64,000 nt of DNA from Siphonodentalium dalli. Taxonomy: Eukaryota; Mollusca; Scaphopoda; Gadilida; Siphonodentaliidae. Position 1 is the stretch's first letter; each line of letters begins with the position of its first letter. A program made the translations under genes and the position numbers. Location: assembly GCA_032622095.1 (NCBI GenBank), contig CP136063.1:282775426-282839425 (forward strand), in the 5' to 3' direction. The notes beneath the pieces were generated by a model. The model worked only from the letters and a program-made list of their open reading frames with translations, was not told the DNA's origin and did not search any database. Below are positions 10,491 to 21,600 of this stretch, in pieces.

Positions 10491-11160
10491 TGGCCTTATG
10501 AAAAATCTGCAGGGGTGCTAAAATTCGCCCTCGCCAAAATACTTTGCAGGGGCTAAAATATTTTGCAGGCCAGGGGCAATTTCTGTTTTATGGGGTATTT
10601 ATGTTGTAACATATGAAATACAAGTAAACTGACATATGTCATATTGCATATAACTTATTATGTGGTAAGTGATAATATTTAAATTTAATTAATTTATAAT
10701 CATATATTAATTGTGAAATTATCAATGAATGTTGTATAACTTATTATTATGTTTAATAAAGTACTTTTATAAATGTTATACCATGTCTTGCATATATGGT
10801 TTTGTTGTGTTTGTTCCTTTATGCCTGATCCAAGTGACCTAATGGTTAACCAGAATCAATCAATCATTATAATATATTTATATCATATATTACATGCTGT
10901 TATAGTACTGTATAATACATGTATGAGGTGACATCATGGTAAGATATTATTGTAAGTTAACCAGAATCAATCATTATGCCATGCATATATTGTACATACA
11001 TGTACATGATATGTTTGTGTTTGTTCCTTTATACCTGAGTGACAAGTTACCTAACCAGAATCAATCATTATATCATGCATGTTGTGACTAGTCTAACCAT
11101 TAAGTCAAGTGCCATAACCAGAATCAACAATCAGTATTAATGAGAAATATAATAATATAC
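10491..11160. repeat. AT-rich stretch with recurring CCAGAATCAATCATT
   Basis: ACCAGAATCAAT-type motifs recur at about 10850, 10960, 11055 and 11117, with spacing of roughly 60-110 bp. TTTGTTCCTTTAT motifs accompany two of them. It looks like a degenerate tandem repeat. The stretch 11161-11280 adds nothing. Confidence 0.45.
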
Positions 11161-11280
11161 TCATCTTAATTGTCGGAGAGATAAACAAACCAATACAGTG
11201 AACTTGATGGAACATAACTGAGAATTTAATATTTCGAAATTCCAATATTGAATAACAACACATCTTAAGAGTCAAGCGTC

Positions 11281-11995
11281 TCAAGGATCATCATTGGAGA
11301 CCGCCGCCGCCTCGTCACTCAAACTGTTATTGTCACTCGTATCATCGCAGACATCGCTAGAGTCACTGTCATTGTCCGAATCGGAAGCCATTGGCGAGCA
11401 GCTGCTGTTACTAGAACCGGAGTGTTTTCGTGGTAGATAGTGTAACTGATTCACCGTCGCACTTTCCATTTTGAGTTTGCGTCTTTTTGCTCCGGCAATA
11501 AACCATCTAACACCATTGTTATCAGTTCCTCCCTCTCCGCATTTGTCCAACTAGGGTTGTTGCCTTTGATGAGGAGGAGGTTTTCCATGGTGCTGTGATG
11601 CAACGAGAGTCGTCGATTTGTTAACATGCCGGTGAGAATGCTAAACCGCGTTCCACATGGCTGTTCGATACGCCAATACACAACATTAGCTCTAATACTA
11701 AGCAGACATTGGGTAATAGCTCTCGGTGGTAATTGAATACCTTTTCCCACATCGGAAGCGCCTTTACACCATTGTAGTCTCGTTTGACGATCATTCGCAA
11801 GTCCCGCCACTCCTTATCGATGCGCTCGCATTCCAGTGGGGGTTCGGCGGATGTCAGAGTGGTTTCAAACGCGTCACAGATATTGTTCACATGCACCAGC
11901 TCTTTTTCGAAGATACCCACGCGCATATCCGCATACAACTCGTTATCTTTGAGTTCATATTCGAATCTCGATTTCTCCCCTGAGCACCCCTCCAA
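11281..11995 (-). pseudogene. Broken 3' end of a hAT-like (ZNF862-type) protein gene
   Basis: The minus strand from 11995 encodes a region ending in the hAT-style dimerisation motif, SNSHVERG. The reading then shifts frame at about 11640 and continues as FSILTGMLTNRR, which is the expected continuation (SNxxVERxFS...N.RR). It goes on to about 11500, and a downstream frame to 11281 is very acidic (runs of D and S). At least one frameshift is therefore present. The BED finger and both catalytic aspartates are absent. The region is related to the C-termini of hAT-derived proteins such as the ZNF862/ZMYM-like group, from memory of that motif. No terminal repeats were found, so it may be a decayed transposon or a decayed hAT-derived host gene. 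Confidence 0.55.
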
Positions 11996-12105
11996 TGGAT
12001 ACTTTTATAACTGAATGGGAGAATCGATTCAGTATAGAAAGAGTTATCCATGGCATAACAGGGACATATCCAGGTCGTTAGTACCGGTTTGGGCGCCCAA
12101 CTGGT

Positions 12106-13130
12106 TTTTTTTTTTTTTTAAATATTTTTTCAATTTAGGTCCAAATTCATATCATAACAAGATACAACATATTTAGATATATTGACATAAGACATTTAAG
12201 TTTACAAAAAGATTTAAGTTTAACAGTTGGAATCATACTGTAAAGTATGTTTGGCTTTATCTAGCTTTCACCTGTGAAAACTTCAAATAGTTCAAGTTAA
12301 GATTTGTTATCATTCAGCCTTCATATTTCAGTATTTCAATTAAATATAGTACAGGAATAATTGCAATTTGATCAAATCAACCTGGTTATCAGGTGGGATC
12401 TCATAATACCAAATGGAAAATTAACAAAGAGAATAGTACTACATGGAAAAAGAGCAACTGCCTCAAACATTAATGTGACTATCAATGGCTAGAATATAAC
12501 TGTCATCACACTGTTCATCAGTTCATTAAGCCAATCAGTGAAATATTTGCATGTCTATCAATGATCACAACACCTAAAATATCCAAGTATGGCATAGTGA
12601 CTGTTTGTCATTTATTATAACAGAGGTTGCTCCAGTATAGTCTAACAAAAGTGTTAAGGCATAATGGTAGATAATGGGCTGGTTGACAGACTAATCGGGG
12701 AAATGGTTAGAAATTATGGAATTGTGTGTATCCCTGTACAATGACTTAAGTTTGCATATATAAGTAAACTTGTCCTGATGCAACTAATGCCTAGATCATT
12801 GTGTGCATGAAAAAAGAGCGAGCAACTGTATCAAACATTAATGTGACTATAAATGGGTATAAAATATTGTCATCAGTGCATCAATCCAATCAGTGAATTA
12901 TTTGCATGTCTTTCAACTCAGATGATCTCTCACAAGACCGAAAGTATCCAAGTCTGGTAAGTGCTGTGACTGCTTGTCATCTATATATATATAAACGAGT
13001 AGGATCTGTCTGGAGTTTTCTCTCAGACCCCTGGACCGAGTTCAACCGAATTTGGTGTGGTGACTTGGGGGTACCATGGCGGATGTTATAATGGTATTAC
13101 TTTAAAAAAAAAAAAAAAAAAATTGGTTTT
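12106..13130. repeat. Internally duplicated segment bounded by poly-T and poly-A
   Basis: Block A at 12451-12620 recurs at 12811-12985 (shared CAACTG, CAAACATTAATGTGACTAT and CAATCAGTGAA). Block B at 12670-12765 (GATAATGGGCTG) recurs at 13400-13500. The second unit is split by about 400 bp not found in the first. The left edge is a T run (12107-12119) and an A run lies at 13104-13121, so those outer runs are inverted to each other. No coding function is seen. Confidence 0.6.
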
Positions 13131-13685
13131 AAGGAATTCAATCTTTAAAAAAAACTACGTTATAACAATATTTATAACTCAAAATGTTTCAATGACCAAA
13201 TGTGCTTGAAGTGCACAAAGGGGGCCGCTGCTAAGTGAAGGGTCTGTCTAATATCAAAATGTGTGCAAAGTCCAACAAAGGGGGCCACAGGTATCTCCGA
13301 TGCTGAATATAGGTTCCCAAAGAGGCCTGTTTCAGCTAGTTTAGTAAAATAGAACTAAGTTTCTCCAGTTATAGTAGACTAGCATAAGTGGTATGGAATA
13401 TGTTAGATAATGGGCTGTTGACAGACTAATCAGGAAATAGTTCGAAATTATGAATTTTTGTGTATTCTGCACAATGACCTAGGTTTACAGATGATCAGCA
13501 ATTTATAAAACTTTTTTTTCCAATTAAAACAGCTTCTGAAACAGGTTAAACTGTTATTTGAACTAATTGAGATCATTCCCAGTCATAAGAGTGATATCAG
13601 TAGAGTTTTATGAGATTTTAGACCATTTTTAGTGAATTTTGTGGGGGGGGGGGGGGGGGGGTCCAAAAAAAACAAAAACGTTTTA
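13131..13685. other. Mostly unassigned DNA with a poly-G tract
   Basis: This contains part of duplicated block B (13400-13500) and a G run at 13643-13662. A GGGGGCC-containing pair of AAAGGGGGCC motifs occurs at about 13216 and 13276. Nothing else is recognised. Confidence 0.4.
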
Positions 13686-13830
13686 CTACCGGTAGGTCGC
13701 CTCAACATATATAAGAGAATGCAATGGCCTAACAATTTTTCATCATTTGTTTAATATTATTTTTTACAATTTTGATAATTTTTTCTTATATTCTTTAACA
13801 GACTTATTTTGTAGGTTTAGTGCAGGGAAT
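13686..13830. mobile_element. Truncated relic of the 53893-type TTAA MITE
   Basis: From GGTCGCCTC through ATATATAAGAGAATGCAATG to TTATTTTGTAGGTTTAG this matches the right half of the element at 53893-54125. Only one hairpin arm remains and neither TTAA end is present. Confidence 0.65.
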
Positions 13831-14009
13831 CTTACGTATTTCATGGCATCAAAATTATTACTACGAATACTTGGTGATAGATTTGTGTTATAACATGCCC
13901 CTAAAGTTTTATCCAGTTTGTTTTTAAAATCGCTATAGCATGCTTAAACATACCCAAAAAAAATTTTAAACCCAAACAAATCTAAAAAAAATAATAAAAT
14001 TTTTGCAAT

Positions 14010-14534
14010 TATTTAGCCAGTGGGGTCTGCTAAATTATAAAAAAAAATTGTCAAGTAATTTATATGATTGTCTGTTGTTTTTTGATAGATCACCAGAGTC
14101 ACCAGTCACAGGATTCATAATCAGTTAAAATTATGCACCACCTAATGCCACAACTAGTCAATGAGCACAGACAACCTTTGAACCCTAGCTCTTTCAACAC
14201 TCATAGTCTGAGTCTACAATTACATGAGAGAACCGTTGTACTGATCAAGCTGCCATTCTTAAATCCCTAAAGACAGATATTCTTCAATATAAATGATGAA
14301 GTGAACTACTCTGCGGTAAGTGAGTTTTCATCTTATTTATTTTAATTTAAAACAGACTTAACCAGAAAGAAGCAGGGTGTTGAAAAGCAATGGCCGATGC
14401 AGCACGCATTGAAGGAGCACATGTTGAAAACTAGGTTTTCTGGTAACATGTATGGTGCTATTAATGTACGGTGTATACCACAATTAAAAATATCTTATGT
14501 TTGGCATTGTTTGTTGTCACCCTATTCACATTTT
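14010..14534. repeat. Duplicated segment, copy 2 (partner 3134-3740)
   Basis: This is the direct-orientation partner of 3134-3740, 10.9 kb away, with scattered substitutions and small deletions. The GGTAAGTGAGTTTTCATC donor-like motif is kept. Confidence 0.75.
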
Positions 14535-14640
14535 AGCTTAACATGAAGTCAGGTTTGAGATATTGCCATGGGTTGGCATCCGTTGTCCATGCTTAGATCA
14601 GTTCGTCGGCCTGTCTGTTAAGGCCGAAAATAAAAATATC
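14535..14640. repeat. Degenerate hairpin-headed repeat
   Basis: AGCTTAACATGAAGTCAGGTTTGAG is a decayed version of the hairpin head at 3745, followed by GCCATGG and a GTCGGCCTGTCTG run. The stem no longer pairs well. Sequence from 14641 to 15140 shows nothing recognisable. Confidence 0.45.
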
Positions 14641-15144
14641 TTTGTATACTTACTTTCGATCGGCTCATTAAAATGCTGCCAACTGAAATTATTTTTTTCA
14701 TGTTTGGACACTGAATTGTTGTCCGCCCAAAAATTTTAATAAATTAAACTTCAGAATATTGTTACCCACATATCGGAGATGTGCAAGATGTATATAGATT
14801 AGGGAATTTTTTTTTTTTTATGGAGTTATTAACCCTTTTCGACATTTCAACATTTTTTTAATTTCTTTAACAAAGCGGCATCGACTTGCCACGTTTTCGG
14901 GGGACACTGTGATCTACTGACCTTTTATTTTTTTTAATGGAATTAGATTTTGTTTATCGGAATTACATATCGGTTTTGTTCCGTGTTATTGATTCTGCTA
15001 GTTTTATCCTTGGTTTAGGCCGTGTAAATAAAATAACCCATGGTCAGCCAAGCTATGCAGTGAATAGCAGGGCGTAATTCATACGATACCTCAATGAGTA
15101 ACTTCGGAAATGCCCCGTCTTTTATTTTAAAAATTACGATGTTT

Positions 15145-15590
15145 TATACATGTACCTCCTTGAACTTCTGTCTGTATTTGTGTCTTATAGACTCGGAAAA
15201 CTACAAGACCGTTCAGACTCAAAATATTTTATATAGGTCTACTTTGATCCCGGGAATAGGCGGGTCCAATGTCACGTGCGACTGTGGCCTTGACCTCGCT
15301 CATATATGGGTCATATAGGCATGTTTCGGTCCGCCCGGACGAAGTCTGGCACATCAGCTAGTCTATTATATATGTTGGAACTTCTGTCTGTATGAATGTG
15401 TGTGTGAATGTGTGTTATAGACTCGAAAACTGCTTGACCTATCTGACTCAAATTTTGGTATGTAGGCCTACTTTGATCCCGGGAACATTATGGGGGGGGG
15501 GGGGTCCAGTCCAGTTTCACGTGCGACCGTGTCCTTGATCTTGACCTCGCTCATATACGCTCATATAGGCATGTTTCTGTACCTAATTGG
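15145..15590. repeat. Tandem pair of about 225-bp repeats with a Helitron-like 3' end
   Basis: Unit 1 (about 15145-15345) and unit 2 (about 15372-15590) share GAACTTCTGTCTGTAT, ATAGACTCG, TACTTTGATCCCGGGAA, a TCACGTGCGAC motif and the CTCATATAGGCATGTTTC end. Unit 1 ends in a short hairpin (GTCCGCCCGGAC) followed about 20 nt later by CTAG-T. Hairpin plus CTRR-T is the classical Helitron 3' end, so this may be a non-autonomous Helitron; the second unit has lost that end. Confidence 0.5.
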
Positions 15591-15657
15591 GTAGGGTGTA
15601 AGAACAGTAACATTGTTCTGACCACATACGATTTGTAAATAAAGGTATCAGATGATA

Positions 15658-16587
15658 CAGTAATGCTCTAAGTAATCTACTTCTTAATGCCCCGGTTCCA
15701 TATTCCTGATTTTCTGTCCCGAATTAGTATATTCGGCACCAATTCGGGACCAGACCAAATCGGCAGCATTCGAGATAATTCTGGACGAGTTTTATTCCAA
15801 AAGCCGCCGAACTGATGACAAAATTTAATCGTCCCGAACATTGCCGAGTATTCCAGAATGCTTCCGAATTTCTTCCCGAATGATAAAGAATTATCCCGAA
15901 CTGATACCGAAATTTCGTGCGAGTAGCTGCCGAATTACCCAGATTACTACCGACTTGTTGCCGAATACCCCGAATCAATGCCGAACTGGTACCGAATTGA
16001 TGCCGAATAAATACCGAATTGGTATTCAATTGCTGCCGAACGTCCCGAATCGATGCCGAAATTTGCAGATACACCGGATCTCAGTATAAAAGCAGCCACA
16101 CATGGCGAATTCGGGAATAAGCTACCGAATACTGCCGACTACTCCAGAATATCCACCCAAATATTGCCGACTACTCCCGAATAGGTGCCGAATTGCTCCC
16201 GAATTTCTCCCGATGATTGACAAATCGGGAGCGATTCGGCTTGGTTCCCGATAGTTTTGAACATTTCAAAACTGTCGGGAGCGGGCCCAGAATCGTCCCG
16301 AATCGACCCCGATAGCACCGATCATGTTCGGGGGTAAAAATTCACTGTACCGACTCGTCCCGAACTTACTCCACGATTTTTGCAAAATTATGATTCAGGA
16401 GTCATTCGGGAACATTCAGGGTGGAAAATCGGGGATATGGAACCGGGGCTTAACGACAGCAGAATTATGAGTAACTTTTCAGGATTTAGTCCGAAATATG
16501 GCTTGTTGCCATTCATCGGAAAGCTACCCATAAAAGTTACCCATAATTCTGCTGTCGTTAAGAAGTCGATTACTTAGAGCATTACTG
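15658..16587. mobile_element. Palindromic Tc1/mariner-like MITE, copy A (interrupted)
   Basis: The ends are CAGTAATGCTCTAAGTAATC at the left and the complement at the right, each flanked by TA (15656-15657 and 16588-16589). Once the inner element at 15688-16449 is discounted, the two arms are nearly complementary for about 80 nt, so the whole element folds on itself. CAGT termini with TA duplication are typical of Tc1/mariner. Related copies are at 17082, 33904 and possibly 34353. Confidence 0.8.
15688..16449. mobile_element. TTAA-flanked element packed with CCGAA motifs
   Basis: The 762-bp element is flanked by TTAA at 15684-15687 and 16450-16453. Its termini are inverted: GCCCCGGTTCCATATTCC on the left and GGATATGGAACCGGGGC on the right. 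It sits exactly at the TTAA in the left arm of the palindromic MITE; the matching TTAA in the intact right arm is the empty site. The interior carries about 32 plus-strand CCGA motifs, mostly CCGAAT or CCGAA, roughly one per 20 bp with irregular spacing. A TTAA target suggests piggyBac mobilisation. No transposase is encoded; short open frames inside reflect the motif repetition. Confidence 0.8.
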
Positions 16588-16589
16588 TA

Positions 16590-17081
16590 TATTGTTGCAT
16601 TGTGAGCTGGTGGTTGCATGGACTATGCAAGAGGAATAACTCTAACCCCATGACCATAACCTAATACCTTGAATCTTCACACTGGAGCAGGTGCTAGCAG
16701 CCAATATTTACATAGGAAATTGTCTCTGAAACTATATTTTCATAGAATCCATATAATACATACTATGACCTAGTAGAAGTGAGGTGATTATTAATTATTG
16801 ATTATTGATTATTAATTAATTACTAAATTATCAGACTGTGGTTTGAATCATTCTATGATATGATTTTATCGCTTTGTTTAATCAGTGTTATTCTATCTTA
16901 TGACACATTTTGTATCAGTGGCGAAGATAAACAATCGTGAAGACATTTTATATTTTTATTTTATAAATAGATCAAATACCAAACATATCAACTTTAATAA
17001 AACAATTCAAATCTAAAGTGAACATACATGCACAATACACTTGGTGTAATATAACTTGTTTTGACATTTGTAATCATTGTA
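16590..17081. other. Unassigned AT-rich DNA
   Basis: No element is recognised. A short TTATTGATTATTAATTA run lies near 16791-16820. Confidence 0.4.
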
Positions 17082-17264
17082 AAGTAGGGCTCAAAGTAAG
17101 TGGCCTTTTAACCACAACAGAATTATGGTAATTTTTTCTGGATTTAGTCGGTAAGAGAGCGAGAGTTTTTCTATGAATGGCAACAAGCCATATTTCCGAC
17201 AAAATCCTGAAAAATTTACCATAATTCTTTTGCGGTTAAGGGTCACTTACTTTGAGCACTACTG
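17082..17264. mobile_element. Palindromic Tc1/mariner-like MITE, copy B
   Basis: The right terminus is GAGCACTACTG followed by TA, and the left is AAGTAGGGCTCAAAGTAAG preceded by TA. The arms are complementary through the GGCAACAAGCCATATTTCCG stretch. This 183-bp copy is uninterrupted. Confidence 0.75.
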
Positions 17265-17308
17265 TAGATTTCACACTTAGTTCAGTTAATATGTGTTCGC
17301 TTCCGTTT

Positions 17309-17348
17309 ATGTACAGGTTGTTTGCCCTTGGTATGACAACCTGTACAT
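17309..17348. repeat. Short perfect inverted repeat
   Basis: ATGTACAGGTTGT (17309-17321) and ACAACCTGTACAT (17336-17348) pair over 13 bp with a 14-nt loop. Role unknown. Confidence 0.6.
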
Positions 17349-18276
17349 ATTGGGTAGCGGCCGTCTTGGATTTTTAGAGTACAACTGAGAAGCTTATATA
17401 GCACCTCTACAGACGTGAAGCATGCCAAGTTTTTCCTCACAAATAACTTTGCCATTGACTCTGTTTTACCTTTATCAGGCCTTCGATTCTGTAAAATGCA
17501 GGAGTGTGGTTGGTCACTCGCCTAACCTGAAACCCAGGCGTGTGATTTTGGTGGATATTTCGGGGGTATAAAATGACAAACGAAGACTCAAAATTAAATC
17601 AATTTTATCACCATTGTGATTCATCTTGTACACATGTATTCTCCACATTGAAGTAATTAAAACTCCATTCTCGAATTGCGTCGTAATGCTTCCGTTGGAT
17701 GTAAGTTGTTATGAAATGCGGTCAGAGACCATGTAACCACGTGAGAGTTTCCTGTTGTGTGAACTCTATCGATATTTTAAAAAATAATGTTTGATTGCCC
17801 CGAACTCAAGTTTCAATTTCTATTCATCTTCACCGCCCATCGGGGCGGCTTCATTTAGAACGCAACACAATCATGGTACCAAAATTACATTGCATTGGTG
17901 ATGGGGTGCACGGTGGGATTAATTTAAATATGTCATGTTGGTAACAATATCTAGCCGAGAATTACTCAGACCTACATACGAATGCGACGACATCGCTAAA
18001 CGCACCTGACTATAATAATGTTCTAGCGCATGCGCAAAACTTAAAACAATTACTTCCGTCGTATACGGCATGTCTGTCAGTCTTCTCCAGCAAACAAGGT
18101 TGATCGTTATTATAAACCCTTTTTCAATCGTGCGCCGAATATCGCCGAGGAGTGTGATTAATTACTCGCCAAGATTTAATTTCAGGCGTGCTATGGTGCG
18201 CGAGCGCGATCGCACGCCTCATAATCGAAGGCCTGCTTTATCAGGATATTCATCCAAAGAAGCACCACATGTGAAC
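17349..18276. other. Unassigned, CpG-richer stretch
   Basis: No gene is recognised. From about 17970 to 18260 CpG is visibly more frequent than in neighbouring DNA. The stretch includes AGCGCATGCGCAAAAC (NRF1-like core GCGCATGCGC) near 18025 and ACTTCCG (ETS-like core) near 18053, and could be a promoter remnant. The open frame starting at 18070 has no recognisable domain. Confidence 0.35.
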
Positions 18277-18281
18277 AGAAC

Positions 18282-18332
18282 TGAGCCCCTCACATCTTGA
18301 GCCCCTCACATCTTGAGCCCCTCACATCTTTG
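18282..18332. repeat. Three tandem copies of an 18-bp unit
   Basis: GAGCCCCTCACATCTT is repeated three times with an 18-bp period. It is a simple short tandem repeat with no known role. Sequence from 18333 to 18541 shows nothing else. Confidence 0.8.
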
Positions 18333-18630
18333 AAATTTTTCATATCCTGAGTAGTTAATTTGAATTTTGAGAAAATCAACCTACGTAGGTTTATCACACT
18401 CGGAACACGATACTGTTAGCTTTGTGTTCAAAACATGTTGTTTCAGTGGGTTGAAGGGAATGCAGTGTGATTTTCCAGAAGTTATGTTAATAGAGGGTTT
18501 ATGCTTATCGGTTCTATCAGTGCCATATGCATCATCAAAAGTAGGGGTGTAACGATACGGGGCATGGGGTGTATCGATGTTTATCGCGATACAGAGGTCA
18601 CGATACGAAACGTATCGCGATTTTATTTAC

Positions 18631-21600
18631 TAGGGGTGGGAAGATACGCTAGTGCCACGATACGATACGTATATCGATACACCGTTCGCGATACGAGTGC
18701 GTATCTAGATACATATATACATACTACATAGATACACTCCAGACATTGTTTCAGAATTTAATCAAATCAAACATGACAACTCAAACACAAGCTTATTAGG
18801 GCAAATAGCATTACTGTGCCTACTTGCAACTGATACAACTATCACCGGGCCATATTCGCCATATTAGAACTTAGAACTGTTGTTCAATTTAGTGTGTTTT
18901 TTTGTGAAGTAATATCTCTAAATGTTGGCCATTCCACATTCATCATTAATTAATTTCTTTTCACAAACAGTTTGTAGGGTTCTTTTTGTCTTATTATTAT
19001 CACATCTTAGATCTTTTAGCCTGTCAGGTTATAATTCATTAGTTTTTATCAAACCTGTTAATTATGTTGGTACCTTTTAATTGTTTTGCCCCTTGGCTTA
19101 TCCAGTTCATTAATCTTAATTGGCCTATTCATTCAGTCAACACTTTCTATTTCTATTAACATGTTTTTGCTTGTCACCTTTTACTCATTGGTTAATTCAG
19201 CTTGGCATTTCACACCTCCAATTGTATATTAATATCTTCACCTTCAAACTTAGAAGAAAGAACATTTTTTATCTAGACTATAGCTAGTCGCTATATTGTT
19301 TCACGTCATTAGGATTACCATTGGACACTTCATGCTAACTTTATAAGGAATACCTGTTGCTGTTATATGTTATGTTCATCTTGGAAAACCGGATGATTGT
19401 AAATAAAAGCTATTCCCCAACATCAGACTTGTTCGTTTAATGACATTGGACATCTTCAGATCCTGACTACCATAACCACAGAATTTCGTCCCGTTATACA
19501 ACTTTCAAACAAGTCAATAGTTATTATGAGTCTGATCTACTCTAAACAGTAAATACAAGATCGACTATTTATTGGTAAGTTAATGGTAACGCAGGTTCTT
19601 TCTCAAATAAATTAAAGTGTCAACATTTTCTGAGTTCAGCATTGAGCGCTGAGCATTTATAATATCGCCAGCAGTCGAAAACACTCGCTCACTTGGGACA
19701 GAAGTTGCAGGTATGCACAGAATTGTAGCGGCAATGCAAGCCAGCAATGGATAATTTCTGGAATTTGCCTTCCACCACTCTAACGGAGAAGTGTTGATTC
19801 CAATGGACGGCTCATTTCTATAGACACTTAATTCGCTTTTACACAAGCTTAATGAACTGGAAGCTGCTGACTGTTCAATCTGGTTACACACAAAAGAAGA
19901 CCCGAAGATGTCCTCCAAGGCAGTTCTCCATTTTGGTGGCGGAGGAACTGGTTCATCATTTGATTCGTTATCCATTAGAGATCCAAAATTTCCAGCCTGA
20001 ACAATATTTTGGCCATCTGAGTTCGATAATTCTTTATGATTTTTGATATCACAAAGAGCTGCCGCACTCTCAGCTAGCTTAGCAAATACATCATCGCGGT
20101 CCTTGTCTGAGATGAATGGCAGAGTCTTGAATCGTGGATCAAGTAAGGAGCTTTGGAGAAGAAAATCCCTCAATTCTTCATCTTCATACCGCTTAGACAA
20201 ATCCTTCATTATTGTCCCCTTTAGCTGTTTCACTAATGCATTATCTGTGTCCTTAGGAGCCAGAGAGGTTAGTATCTGGTTTTGTAGTGGCAAAATGAGG
20301 GAAATGGTTGGAGTCTCCTCTTCACAAGTGTTGTGATCATTTTGAGTGGTTTTAAAATTTCCACAACCTCTTGGGCACTGTAAATGTCATCATCTGATAA
20401 GGTGACTATATCTTTGATAGTTTTCCGCACCTCTGGAGACAACAGTGTTGCATGAACAGCTGGCTGCTGCTCTAGGTATCTTTCCAGCATATCATATGTG
20501 CTATTCCACCGAGTTGTGACATCACCTATCAGTTTATGGTTCTGCAGAGAAAGAAGATCTTGTTTCAATTTCAATGTGGAATTTGCTATGGCACTCTTGT
20601 GGAAATATGTTGCAATACGCCGTACCCGGCCACACAATCTTGACATAGCTGGAACTTCAAGACTCTTCTGCGTCGCCAGATTGAGGGTATGTGCAAAGCA
20701 TCCAATTTGTAACCCATCTACATACTTGACTGCAATGCTATTAGCAGAGACATTATCAGTAGTTATGACAGTTTTGATACCAGGGCGCGCTACCTCCCAC
20801 TCGGATATGGCATCCTTTAGACTTTTAGTACCTCTCCAATATTTATGCCGGAGTGCGACACAGGAAGTACTCTTGTCTGCAAGACGTAGTTAGCAATCTC
20901 CCATTCCTGTGTTGTGAAGTGGGCGGTAATGGTGATGTAGCTTTCAGTGGCCCTAGAAGTCCACCCGTCTGTTGTCAAACTAACTGCTGTGGCACCCTTT
21001 AAGACATCTATCAGGTCCTCTTTGCTCTTTGTATACATGTCAGGTATCACTTTAGAGCTAAAGTGCTTCCTGGAGGGCACTTGGTACTTCGGTTCAAGCT
21101 CACAAACTAGACTTCTAAAACTCATATCTTCAACAATAGAGTATGGTCGCATGCATTTAGCTATGAAGATCCCTATTTTATTTGTTATTGAGAGAGCTCT
21201 GGTCGAGTTTGGTGACATTTTTAGTTTGAAAGCATCTATCAGTCTGAGCTGTCCAGTATGTCCACCACCTGCTAATTGGGCACTGCCACTGGCACTAGTA
21301 CTGGGAATGGCAGAGGAAGTTACTTCACTTTTAATTGGAAGCTTAACTGATGGGGTGAAGCAATAACTCATCTTTGGTTTTAATTTCTATGTGTTGTCGG
21401 AAAGTTCTGGGTGGTGCCGTTTGATGTGGCAATTCATATTCGTTGTACTACCGGTGTATTTTATCTCCACTTTACATGCCCGACACACTGCAAATGAAAT
21501 GGAAGGTTTTCCTGAATTCTCTATCTTCTTAATGGTCTTTATCCCATTTACTAGGGTAGCTAACAAACCGAAGTGCTGCCAAACTTTAGACTTGTATTTG

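Noticed and set aside
15724-16089. Open frames on both strands in the CCGAA element
   Set aside because: Repetition of a short motif lowers stop frequency; the protein has no fold-like pattern and both strands look alike.
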